Source: an uncultured Bacteriovorax sp. (GTDB taxonomy: Bacteria; Bdellovibrionota; Bacteriovoracia; Bacteriovoracales; Bacteriovoracaceae). From it: a stretch of 64,000 nt of DNA. Below the pieces are notes generated by a model. The model saw nothing but the letters and a program-made list of their open reading frames with translations, ran no database searches and was not told where the DNA came from. Within the stretch, counting starts at the first letter, position 1. The number at the start of each line of letters is the position of its first letter. The position numbers were made by a program, and so were the translations under genes. This document shows positions 35,001 to 42,735 of the stretch, piece by piece. Location of the stretch: positions 124,001 through 188,000 of the forward strand of contig CAMLMH010000006.1 of NCBI GenBank assembly GCA_946481315.1. The letters are read 5' to 3'.

Positions 35001-35601
35001 GGTCTTTTTCTGGTAAAGCACTGTTTAGGCTGGAACGGCTAAGTTCGTAAACTAACCCGATTCCGGTACTAGGTACCAGACTGGCGGTCAAAGCTTCAAT
35101 ACAATGATTGGCGTCGTACTGAGAGTTAAGGGAAGTGCTGATACATTGATTAAATGGCTGAGTCAATTTTGCTACCCATAGATTGCGGCGGGCCGGATCG
35201 GTGACTCCCTCTTTCTCCAGAATTTTGTCGGCAATCTTTCCAATTAAATTGTTACCTAGATGACCATAGAAGGCTACGAGACCATCGTCTGTCAGTTTAT
35301 AAGAAAGATATTTATGAATACCCTCACTGGTAACAGAATCAATGAATTGGTCAAGTTCGCCCGGTCGGTTGAAGTAGGAATTTAGGTCTTTAGCATGCGG
35401 TGCAATTTGCGCTCTGACTTTCTTTTTTATGTCGATGGAGAACGCCTCTCCTAATGCAACCGTGGCCTTCGATTTCATCGTCTGAGTAAAAGAAGAGGGA
35501 CGTTTATAATTAATCGGGGTTATAAGTGAAATAGATTCCAATTCCCCAGAAAATGCGGAAATTGACAATCCAGTCATCACAATTGTCAGAAAAAATTTCA
35601 T
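32077..35601 (-). CDS. Giant exported protein with about twelve paired-cysteine repeats
   Basis: An 1174-residue protein with a signal peptide (1-19). From residue ~153 to ~868 the chain repeats a unit of about 50-95 residues. Each unit has a helix ending in Cys, 11-21 variable residues, a second Cys (often CxxxL or CTDEL-like), then two amphipathic helices. Examples are NACLDKELPANISES...TCSNKL, EACLDSKASSQ...VCSDKV, KGCMASTPADKQSKCTDEL and HACLDDLKK...ICTNQL. I count twelve pairs. Paired Cys in an exported protein suggests one disulfide per unit and an elongated helical solenoid. The C-terminal ~250 residues are helical with almost no Cys. Family not recognised. It is the first gene of a pair with the pseudo-receiver. 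Confidence 0.75.
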   Translation of the reverse strand: MKFFLTIVMTGLSISAFSGELESISLITPINYKRPSSFTQTMKSKATVALGEAFSIDIKKKVRAQIAPHAKDLNSYFNRPGELDQFIDSVTSEGIHKYLSYKLTDDGLVAFYGHLGNNLIGKIADKILEKEGVTDPARRNLWVAKLTQPFNQCISTSLNSQYDANHCIEALTASLVPSTGIGLVYELSRSSLNSALPEKDRTPFNQNQAQLYKNCITNTKGQAADVKACALSSMKTGVLKVTDISLSKTINSKASSSASAQNIKKLVWPAFNSCTQAVGDGKGAYTDQFMNCIDNLVAATGSQLVLDKINGTPAIAGAMPAAEVKKLANEKSLQFKKCAEDQKKKGARKDGMLDIDRCENTITNEVTYQVVSQTLRNTASNSFKDDKAVSLKLSQEGPAILNRCWSNDQTATAREACLKKTILQFSESVAGAKLAKAIPEDMPGKQQLTISSIETLNACLDKELPANISESNDLTKRIDTCSNKLTKNVALKVAEYQIRSTASDMLNADQTKKLVDELVLKEFDKCLGTVPTDELIAKCGDALTIKAAKQITAAGFEKEVNEYLKKNGGVYAFGITQSAVNEFVKSLTDKTRVCLDKPVASGKAMDQVNACSKNSIKQIAFFLGDLKFKKAIGDMYKGRDSDRLTVEKTFRKNLEACLDSKASSQFTINDYTKNLYVCSDKVAGSITLDVGQDQIEVTLNNYLKDRPGQSLAPIRDEIRSRLIGKFKGCMASTPADKQSKCTDELKREATQSIVLNFGRAETKAQLNADSTPPELKGIETDLLVCTAKPLTGDELAAHLDECTKNFALGFARELGTLKLNHLLKGALGSEEYSLQKKNIDEVISRYHACLDDLKKYKMNEGITDKLTICTNQLEERGTALVRNSIKNWMSTDQKDAATLMLKTEFAAFIPCLSVLLPSSPYTPAMGKNIESILKPVSVLFAQYIEYNPENAKSTLDGIIAKLSTDLHDVATNAKSRSELVDFLYSNGTLDQFLKSMVQGEVKNAFAKIPEEDVPKELKETLMQKQNFEEMFNSPDGERIKRTVMEKVLKPALVDQISMSSPALTSNINEVKDNVINLLATSPKFGDRILETGVQTQINKMSGVKSFFGKMLYGKDAFEWSKVRTTAEGRAAEDYIREHILLPKFKSKIFSAEENKRINEEAEELVTKAVKSYKK

Positions 35602-35812
35602 GGCCGCTTCCTAAACAGAGACTCTTTGTGGTTTAACGGCATCTTCAGTCCCAAACTTTAAAGATTTCGGGGCCAAAGTGAGTCCGAAATTCTTGCAAGG
35701 GATGGAAAAGACTTACAAATAAGTAAAAGTGTCGACTTCTTTTTTTTAGGATGTTACTTGAAATTTAAAATATGTCGGGGAATCCCGGCTTTGACTCAAA
35801 GAGGGGTATTGT

Positions 35813-36667
35813 ATGATGAAAGCTTTGCTTAAATTTTCTTTATTAGCGATGTTAGCGACTCTTGCAAGCTGCGGTGGCGGCGGAGGCGGAGGCGGTGGTG
35901 GTACATCTTCTTATGGACCATATATGTCACCAAACATCTTAGCTTCTGAATTTGTTTCTTCACTAAACTCTGTAGATGGAACTTATTCATCACGCGTTGA
36001 GCTTTACACGAACGAAACTCTTCGTTCACAAGCTCCAGGTCAAGATGACTGGTTTGTTATCTGGGATGCCAAGTACCAGGAGTACAAAGCTGTTTCTCTT
36101 CAATACATCCGCTCAATCGTTTACTACGATTACTATTCTAATAATCGTGCAGTTGCTTCTGAATTCAGATCAATTGAAAGATCAGACATCCTTGCCGGTG
36201 AAATCAATGGTGATTACTACGGTAACGATTACGAAGTTGTTGACCGTCTATCAAGTGGATACTTTGAAGGACGCAACTCTGGATACCTATATGAGGACGA
36301 AGCTACTTCGACTGACGTTAGCTTAATGGCCCGTGAACAGGAACAGAAAAAATTCTTCGAAAAAGCCGCTAAGGTTTCACTTGTCTTTAACGTAAGCATC
36401 GAGACATCAATGTCAATGGTTACACTTGGATCAAAAATTGAAAAAATGCTTTCTCGTGGAAACGGGGAACTTACTGAGCAAGATCAAGCCGCTCTGCTTT
36501 CTGACATCAAGACACTTACAGGTGTTAGTTTAGAAGAAATGAAAGCTGCTTCTGAAGATTCAGCTAAGAAAGAAGACGTACTTGCTAAAGTTGCAGCTAA
36601 AGTTGGAACTTCAGCACAGAATCTTGAGCAAAGATTTCTTCCGGAAGTTTTTGGTATCACTCTTTAA
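35813..36667 (+). CDS. Polyglycine lipoprotein, paralogue 1
   Basis: A 284-residue lipoprotein: signal ending LATLASC (Cys20), then ten glycines, then a ~250-residue body. The body has an N-terminal beta/aromatic part (DDWFVIWDAKYQEYKAVSL, SIVYYDYYSNNRAVASEF). A helical C-terminal half (SLMAREQEQKKFFEKAAK, ASEDSAKKEDVLAKVAAKVG) ends in PEVFGITL. The polyglycine would hold the body away from the membrane. GAGGGG precedes ATG 35813 (ATG 35816 is also possible). A near-identical gene follows at 36918. Family unknown. Confidence 0.7.
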   Translation: MMKALLKFSLLAMLATLASCGGGGGGGGGGTSSYGPYMSPNILASEFVSSLNSVDGTYSSRVELYTNETLRSQAPGQDDWFVIWDAKYQEYKAVSLQYIRSIVYYDYYSNNRAVASEFRSIERSDILAGEINGDYYGNDYEVVDRLSSGYFEGRNSGYLYEDEATSTDVSLMAREQEQKKFFEKAAKVSLVFNVSIETSMSMVTLGSKIEKMLSRGNGELTEQDQAALLSDIKTLTGVSLEEMKAASEDSAKKEDVLAKVAAKVGTSAQNLEQRFLPEVFGITL

Positions 36668-36695
36668 TTAAGAAATTGAGAAAGAGATAAAAGAG

Positions 36696-36723
36696 GGCCT
36701 CGCGAAAGCGGGGCCTTTTTTTT
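36696..36723 (+). terminator. Intrinsic terminator after lipoprotein paralogue 1
   Basis: GGCCTCGC (36696-36703), loop GAAA, GCGGGGCC (36708-36715), then T-run. Confidence 0.92.
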
Positions 36724-36917
36724 ACCTGTCTAGTTAAGATCAATTCAGTGACATTTGGAAACCAAAAATTCCCCATCGGTGTCAGAAGAATCCCAAAATT
36801 TTTAAGCAAAATCTTATCTTCTTACAGGCTGAGTGAAACAGTCGACTTTAAAAAAAGCCTCCGTTACATAAGAATTAACAGTCGATAAATTTCGACAAAT
36901 CTTGTGAGGGGGATTTC

Positions 36918-37856
36918 ATGAACACACTTTTAAAAGCATCTTTACTCGTAACACTCGTAACTCTGGCCAGCTGTAGTGGCGGAGGCGGCGGTGGAGGAGG
37001 AACAGTTTATGTACCAGCTCCAACAACTGGCGGTGGATCAGGCTCACCATCAACAGGTGGATCTACTGGCGGCTCAACTGGCGGCGGGGCAACGACAACC
37101 TATGGCTCATATATGTCTCCAAACATCCTGGCTTCTGAATTTGTTTCATCTCTAAACTCAGTGGATGGCACATATTCTACACGCGTTGAGCTTTACACCA
37201 ATGAAACTCTACGCTCTCAGGCAGCTGGCCAGGACGACTGGTTTGTTATCTGGGATGGAAAATACCAGGAATACAAAGCGGTAAGCTTACAATACGTTCG
37301 CTCAATCGTTTACTACGATTACTATGCTAACAACCGTGCAGTAGCTTCAGAATTCAGATCAATTGAAAGAGGGGATATTCTGGCCGGAGAACTTAACGGA
37401 GACGCTTACGGTAATGACTACGAAGTTGTTGATCAGCTATCAAGCGGATATTTTGAAGGACGTAACTCCGGTTACCTGTACGAAGATGAAGCTTCTTCAA
37501 CTGACGTTAGCTTAATGGCCCGTGAGCAAGAGCAGAAAAAATTCTTCCAGAAAGCTGCTAAAATCTCATTCGTTTATAACGTAAGTATCGAGACATCCAT
37601 GTCAATGGTCACATTAGGATCAAAGATGGAAAAAATGTTATCGAGAGCAAATGGTGAATTAACTCAGGAAGACCAACTGGCCCTTGTTGGAGATCTTCAG
37701 AAGTTAACTGGGGTAACTTTCCAGGAAATCCAGGAAGCTGCTCTTGATAAAGAAACAAAAGAAGAAGTACTCGCCAAGGTTGCGGCCAAGATTGGAACCA
37801 GCGCTCAAAACCTCGAGCAAAAGTTCCTTCCTGAAGTTTTTGGAATCACCCTCTGA
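36918..37856 (+). CDS. Polyglycine lipoprotein, paralogue 2
   Basis: A 312-residue lipoprotein, tandem paralogue of the gene at 35813. The lipobox is LASC (Cys20). The linker is longer: a Gly run, then TVYVPAPTTGGG and GGSTGGSTGGG units. From MSPNILASEFVSSLN to PEVFGITL most residues are identical to paralogue 1, with differences concentrated in the linker and the C-terminal helices. Each copy has its own upstream region and terminator, so they may be expressed at different times. GTGAGGGGG precedes ATG. Function unknown. Confidence 0.7.
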   Translation: MNTLLKASLLVTLVTLASCSGGGGGGGGTVYVPAPTTGGGSGSPSTGGSTGGSTGGGATTTYGSYMSPNILASEFVSSLNSVDGTYSTRVELYTNETLRSQAAGQDDWFVIWDGKYQEYKAVSLQYVRSIVYYDYYANNRAVASEFRSIERGDILAGELNGDAYGNDYEVVDQLSSGYFEGRNSGYLYEDEASSTDVSLMAREQEQKKFFQKAAKISFVYNVSIETSMSMVTLGSKMEKMLSRANGELTQEDQLALVGDLQKLTGVTFQEIQEAALDKETKEEVLAKVAAKIGTSAQNLEQKFLPEVFGITL

Positions 37857-37888
37857 GTCTTGAAATAAACCAACCTTGAACGATCAAG

Positions 37889-37912
37889 CCCCCGGGAAAC
37901 CGGGGGTTTTTT
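37889..37912 (+). terminator. Intrinsic terminator after lipoprotein paralogue 2
   Basis: CCCCCGG (37889-37895), loop GAAA, CCGGGGG (37900-37906), then TTTTTT. Confidence 0.95.
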
Positions 37913-37994
37913 GTACTCTGTAAATTCTACCCTGTCTCTAGGCGAACGATCTCCACCCCCGGTAAAAGATCAACAAATCTTCTTGGGGGAACCT

Positions 37995-39185
37995 ATGCTA
38001 AAAAGCTTATCATTGATGTTCTTATTCTCTGTTGCCAGTATTGCACGTGCAGAATACTTCATAGCTACATACGGAACTCATAAATTTGATCCTAAACAAC
38101 CGGCACGCATTATGGTTGCAGGAGAAGGGCAGGAGCTGAAACTTCTTTTTCAGGAAGTTGCTAAAGCCAAAGCAGAGAAATTTGTTGAATTAAATCCAGA
38201 AGAACAAATCATTTTTATCACGGCCGAAGAGCCGGAGATGGGAAATGAAGGGGCCTTAAAGAGATGGGGATTCAAAATTGTCGAAAAAAATAAAGCGACT
38301 CTGGATGGAAAAGAGCTGATCGAACGTTTAGTTGATTACAAAAAAATCATGTCGCTCGATATTTTCAGTCATAGTTCAGCACAATACGGGATTCATTTTA
38401 AAAGTCGCTCGCACCGATTGAACATCAATACAAAAGGTCTGGAAGTTTTAAAGAAAAATTTCACTCAAGATGCTTATGCTTTTTTGCACGGATGTAACTC
38501 AGGTTTTAATCTGGCCCCTTTTCTTTCAAAAGTGTGGGGAATACCGGTAGCAGGTTCACTAACTTCATCAAACTTTCAGCGTCTGCACTCAGACGGTCAT
38601 TTCTATCTGGAAGATGAAGGTTCTGCTCCTAACAAAGACTGGAGCCGGAATAATGCTTTATCCTTCAATAAAGAAGTTCCTTGTAAAGATGGCTATTGTT
38701 TACGTTTAAAGCCGGACAACACAGCTTACGTAGGCTTTTGGGGTGCATACCGAGAGGGGGGACTACCCTTTTATAAATGGTTTTGCGTTAATAATTCTGA
38801 AGAACAATGCTTCAGGGTCATGGCCCGCAATTTGCTCAGTCAAACGAGCATTGTTAATCTAAAACCAGACTCAAATGAATCGATTTACAAAAAAGCAGTC
38901 GTCGATTATCTCTGCCCGATCAGTGGTCAAAAAGATTTAAGACGTGAATGTGAAGAAGCTCTTGAACAGGCTTTAGTGACAAAAGATTACACTTATAACC
39001 CGTTCACCAGACCACAGGTAGAATGTAATTTTAAAAAGTGCGATGTGGAAGTCACTTGTGACAAAATACTTATCACAAATGTTCCCAAACCAGGAACGTG
39101 TCATTTGACAAATAATGCTAAAGCAGCAACCACCCTGGTACGCGAATATGAAAGTTATCTTAAAGCTTATCAGTTGCTAAAATAA
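37995..39185 (+). CDS. Exported protein, possible clan-CD-like His/Cys fold
   Basis: A 396-residue protein starting at ATG 37995 behind TGGGGGAACCT; the upstream in-frame extension overlaps the terminator. Signal peptide 1-19 (ARA). The middle has MSLDIFSHSSAQYGIHF (about 115-131) and DAYAFLHGCNSGFNLAPFL (about 156-174), followed by GIPVAGSLTSSNF. A strand ending in His and a later strand ending in Cys resembles the dyad of caspase/CHAT-like cysteine peptidases, but the resemblance is weak. The C-terminal region has many cysteines (CNFKKCDVEVTCDK), suggesting a disulfide-bonded domain. It converges with the histidine kinase gene with no gap. Confidence 0.6.
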   Translation: MLKSLSLMFLFSVASIARAEYFIATYGTHKFDPKQPARIMVAGEGQELKLLFQEVAKAKAEKFVELNPEEQIIFITAEEPEMGNEGALKRWGFKIVEKNKATLDGKELIERLVDYKKIMSLDIFSHSSAQYGIHFKSRSHRLNINTKGLEVLKKNFTQDAYAFLHGCNSGFNLAPFLSKVWGIPVAGSLTSSNFQRLHSDGHFYLEDEGSAPNKDWSRNNALSFNKEVPCKDGYCLRLKPDNTAYVGFWGAYREGGLPFYKWFCVNNSEEQCFRVMARNLLSQTSIVNLKPDSNESIYKKAVVDYLCPISGQKDLRRECEEALEQALVTKDYTYNPFTRPQVECNFKKCDVEVTCDKILITNVPKPGTCHLTNNAKAATTLVREYESYLKAYQLLK

Positions 39186-42100
39186 TTAATGAAAGGCCGT
39201 TGCTGGCTGAGTTTCATCGGCCAGCGGAAGTCGAATAATGAAACGGGTGTGTCCCGAACTTCCATCATAAGATAATGCTCCATCGTGATCTTCAATAATG
39301 TTTTTGGAAATAGATAATCCCAGACCGGTTCCTTTATCGACCGGCTTAGTGGTGAAAAAGGGAGACATAATTTTTTCTACTATTCTAGGTTCAATTCCAT
39401 GACCACTGTCCGTTATGCAAACAACACACTGACCATCATGAGCGCTCATTTCAATTTTCACCCATTTCTCATCAAGTTTTTCAACAGCATCAAAAGCATT
39501 ATTCAATAAATTGACAAGAACCTGCAGCAACTGAGCTGCCCTTCCATAAACGGCTATTTGATCATTACTGTTTTGCTCATAAATTAGATTGATCTGATGA
39601 AATTTAAATCTTTCTTTGGATAGCTCTATGAGGTCTTTTAGTAGTGCTCCCATTAATACTTTTTGTTTTTCGTCACTCTCAGCATTCCGTGAGAATGATT
39701 TAAGACCTTTTATAATCGCAGCTATACGTTTTGCCGTGTTTTCAATCAATGTCAGATCTTCGACTGCTTTTTCATCTCCGTCTCTTTTTTGCAGTCGTTT
39801 GAGTTGAGAAATTTTTCCAATGATGATTGATAATGGATTGTTAATTTCATGAGCAATACCTCCTGCCATTTCGCCTAGAGAAGACATTTTTGCTGAGGCG
39901 ATCAGCATTTCTCTTTGTTTTCTAAGTGAGGTCTCATAGTCACGTCTTTCACTAATGTCTCTGATTGCTATCTGATGATGCGGGCTTCCTCCATAATCAA
40001 AACTGTCGACGGTGATTTCAGCAGGAAAAGTCAAGCCATCGCTTTTTTTGAGTTCCAGTTCCATGATCTGTTTATCTTCGGCCAGATGAAAAAGAGGTGA
40101 GAGAAAAGACGGGCCATTTTCCAGAAGGTCTTTTTTTGTTCTGAATCCAAACATATCAACAGCGGAAATATTACATTCTACGAGTTTGGAGTTTCGGGTG
40201 ATGAGAATTGCATCACTGGTCCCATCGAAAATCGCCTTAAATTTTGCTCTTTCATTTTCAACAATGGCTTCGGCATCTTTCCGGGAACTGACATCCGTAA
40301 TGGTACCGACCATTCGTAGAGGTTTACCGTTGGCATCCCGTTTGATCAGCATCCCCCGGGAATAAAGCCATTTGTATTGTCCATTTTTACAACGTACGCG
40401 GTATTCACTGCGATAAGGAGAGTTCTTTTCCAGTGCTTCGTTGAGATCCTGACGGGCCTTTTCACGGTCTTCCGGATGCAGAGCTTCGTACCATTCATCT
40501 CGGGTAGCATATAATTTTCCTGTATCAGGATACCCCAGCATCTTTAAGAAAAAGTGATTGTAACGGACTGTCTTTTCCGGAATATTTAGATCCCAGACAC
40601 TGTCGCCGGAACCTTCAAGTGCGAGTTTTAACATTTCTTCTGATTCTCGCAAGCGCTCATTGAAAATTTCTGCTTCCTGAACTGCCTTACTGCGTGTGGC
40701 CTGCAAAGTAATAATAAATGTACCCACAATTATGGAAAGAACTGCTGTCAGCGCTCCGGACCAGGAAAAAAAATCATCCTGCCCCTGCATCAATCTGTGA
40801 GCTGGTTTGATTAATACCTTCCACTGCATATTACCAATGTTAATCTTTCTTGTTATTGGAGTTCCCGGAAGTTTTTCAAGATCAGTGCTACTATAGATCG
40901 GTGAACTACTGCTTTGATCGTAAATGGCAAAGTTTATATCGGAATATTTTTCCGGCGGATAAGCGACAGCAAAAAAAGCGCGAATATCAACCGGGCTAAA
41001 AATCCAGCCGCGTATCGATTTTCTTCTCTGCTGGACATTGCTTTTAGGAGCATCGTTTTGATAAAAGGGAAAAAATAGTAAAAAGAATTTTTCACCATTT
41101 ATGGAAAGCATTTCTGAGGCTTGCAGAGATCCTGTATCTCTTGAGAGCTCCATTGTTTTTTTTCGGACTTCTTCCGTGTTGAAGTCGTATCCAATCCTGC
41201 TTATTCCAGCAGAAAAAGGATTGATATAAGTGAGAATGTAAGCATCCGTATCCCTTTCTGAGGCGAGAGCTGATCCTCCGGGGGTGAAAACTTTGTAGGT
41301 AAATTGAGTCATCTGTTTTTTTTGTTGCTTAACAAATGTTTTAATATTTTGCTGTTCAACTCTCTGAATAACTCCGATCCATTTTGCTCCGGGGAGGGAC
41401 TTGAGATAATGACCTTCCCGGATAAAATTATTCCATTCTTTGCTGGTGACTTCTTCACTGGCCGCAAACAGGCTGGCCCCATTTTGTAAGGCATACCCAT
41501 ATAGATCGAGCCTGTTTTGAATGAGCATTGGGAAGTTGTTGGCACTCATTTCAAAGCGCAAATGGATTTGTTTTTGAGAGTGACTGTGGAATTCGTAAAA
41601 GATAAAGCCTGCGACCAGCCAGGTAATGACCAGAACCCAGGAAGGCCTTTTTACCATTGACTGGCGCTTCAGGTCGGTGAGAACCAGAGAACACAACCCC
41701 ATACTCACCAAAAACAACTGCAGATTGATACAGTTGGTATTCATATTTCCATTAAAGAAAATACCATAACCAGCTTTGATGGCAGCGATTCCAAAAAAAC
41801 TTAAGAGCACCGTTGCCAGTGTCAGTCCGCGAATACCTGTCATGACAACGCAAAAAAGCAGATAAGGAAAGACCAGGAAGAAATAAGGCGCTCCGTTTGT
41901 TCTGTAAAAGAGCACATAACTAAGCAGCAAGCCTACGCTGGATAATAGCAGAATTTTCCAGAGAGAAGGCCTAGGTTCAGGAACTGTCAGATTCTTTGCA
42001 AAACAAACCATAATCAGGGGAATTATGATAATTCCTCCCAGGGAATCTCCTGTCCACCAGGTTATCCAGTTAGATGGCGCCTGAGAGACTGGTAAGTCAG

Positions 42101-42539
42101 AAAAGAGGATTAAGGCAGATACACCGATCGTTGCACTGACAGTGGAAGAAATCATAGAAGCAGAAAAAATGGAAACTGTATTCCAGTACTGTCTAACTTT
42201 TTCATTTCTGCGCTCAAATTTTTCAATGATTGCCACACCGACCCAGGCTTCAAGCGTATTGCCTAACCCGATCATAAGTGCGCAACTCAAAGACACATCG
42301 GTGAGCAGATTAACCAGAAAAGCACCTATGAAAATAGCGGGAAGATAGCGACGGCCAAAAATGAGAATAGTCCCAATCGCCACACCGGTGGCTGGCCAGA
42401 CAGGTGAAACTGTTGCATTGAGTGTGGCCATTTTCAGACCGAGATGGGCAGTGATGAAGTATAAAGCGAATATAAGATTAGTCAGCAGAATATAGCTCTG
42501 CCTATCTTTAGTCGTATATTTATGCAGACCATTCATCAT
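39186..42539 (-). CDS. MASE1-CHASE-PAS-PAS sensor histidine kinase
   Basis: About 1117 residues from ATG 42539 (an upstream TTG frame start at 42647 falls within an inverted repeat and is unlikely). Order: eight or so membrane helices of a MASE1 domain (WPATGVAIGTILIFGRRYLPA), one more helix, a periplasmic CHASE domain (MSANNFPMLIQNRLDLYG to RGWIFSPVDI), and a membrane helix. Then come PAS with PAC (EYRVRCKNGQYKWLYSRG), a second PAS, HisKA with GGIAHEINNPLS, and HATPase with NNAFDAVE, DSGHGIEP and GTGLGLSISKNI. No receiver is fused and no response regulator gene is adjacent. It is divergent from the exported-protein/S8-protease pair. Confidence 0.9.
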   Translation of the reverse strand: MMNGLHKYTTKDRQSYILLTNLIFALYFITAHLGLKMATLNATVSPVWPATGVAIGTILIFGRRYLPAIFIGAFLVNLLTDVSLSCALMIGLGNTLEAWVGVAIIEKFERRNEKVRQYWNTVSIFSASMISSTVSATIGVSALILFSDLPVSQAPSNWITWWTGDSLGGIIIIPLIMVCFAKNLTVPEPRPSLWKILLLSSVGLLLSYVLFYRTNGAPYFFLVFPYLLFCVVMTGIRGLTLATVLLSFFGIAAIKAGYGIFFNGNMNTNCINLQLFLVSMGLCSLVLTDLKRQSMVKRPSWVLVITWLVAGFIFYEFHSHSQKQIHLRFEMSANNFPMLIQNRLDLYGYALQNGASLFAASEEVTSKEWNNFIREGHYLKSLPGAKWIGVIQRVEQQNIKTFVKQQKKQMTQFTYKVFTPGGSALASERDTDAYILTYINPFSAGISRIGYDFNTEEVRKKTMELSRDTGSLQASEMLSINGEKFFLLFFPFYQNDAPKSNVQQRRKSIRGWIFSPVDIRAFFAVAYPPEKYSDINFAIYDQSSSSPIYSSTDLEKLPGTPITRKINIGNMQWKVLIKPAHRLMQGQDDFFSWSGALTAVLSIIVGTFIITLQATRSKAVQEAEIFNERLRESEEMLKLALEGSGDSVWDLNIPEKTVRYNHFFLKMLGYPDTGKLYATRDEWYEALHPEDREKARQDLNEALEKNSPYRSEYRVRCKNGQYKWLYSRGMLIKRDANGKPLRMVGTITDVSSRKDAEAIVENERAKFKAIFDGTSDAILITRNSKLVECNISAVDMFGFRTKKDLLENGPSFLSPLFHLAEDKQIMELELKKSDGLTFPAEITVDSFDYGGSPHHQIAIRDISERRDYETSLRKQREMLIASAKMSSLGEMAGGIAHEINNPLSIIIGKISQLKRLQKRDGDEKAVEDLTLIENTAKRIAAIIKGLKSFSRNAESDEKQKVLMGALLKDLIELSKERFKFHQINLIYEQNSNDQIAVYGRAAQLLQVLVNLLNNAFDAVEKLDEKWVKIEMSAHDGQCVVCITDSGHGIEPRIVEKIMSPFFTTKPVDKGTGLGLSISKNIIEDHDGALSYDGSSGHTRFIIRLPLADETQPATAFH

Positions 42540-42618
42540 AGAAGTGGGTACCCCGGCCGTAATATTTATACAGTTAATTCTCCTTTTAATATTAAATTTA
42601 AACTCAATTTGATTATGT

Positions 42619-42668
42619 GTTAGATAACGTCTAACTGTGAGCGACAACTGTCAAAAAAAATGACAGTT
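42619..42668. promoter_or_regulatory. Two inverted repeats in a divergent promoter region
   Basis: GTTAGATAACGTCTAAC (42619-42635, 6-bp arms) is followed by AACTGTCA-N7-TGACAGTT (42646-42668, 8-bp arms). Both lie between the kinase gene and the exported-protein gene, so they are candidate operators for either or both. Confidence 0.5.
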
Positions 42669-42694
42669 AACCATCGATAATGCAGTGAAATTAA

Positions 42695-42718
42695 AAGGCC
42701 CCTGAAGGCCTTGTTTTT
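42695..42718 (+). terminator. Terminator-like hairpin in the leader of the 1023-residue protein gene
   Basis: AAGGCC (42695-42700), loop CCTGAA, GGCCTT (42707-42712), then GTTTTT. It stands 17 nt before the start codon at 42736, so it could attenuate transcription of the two-gene unit. Confidence 0.5.
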
Positions 42719-42735
42719 GCAGAAGGTCTTTTATT

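Noticed and set aside
35870..35905. GGC/GGA run as a mobile or CRISPR-like repeat
   Set aside because: It is the in-frame polyglycine linker of a lipoprotein.
42540..42647. Upstream TTG start extending the histidine kinase by 36 residues
   Set aside because: The extension is basic, non-conserved in look, and its start lies inside an inverted repeat of the divergent promoter region; ATG 42539 just precedes the membrane domain.
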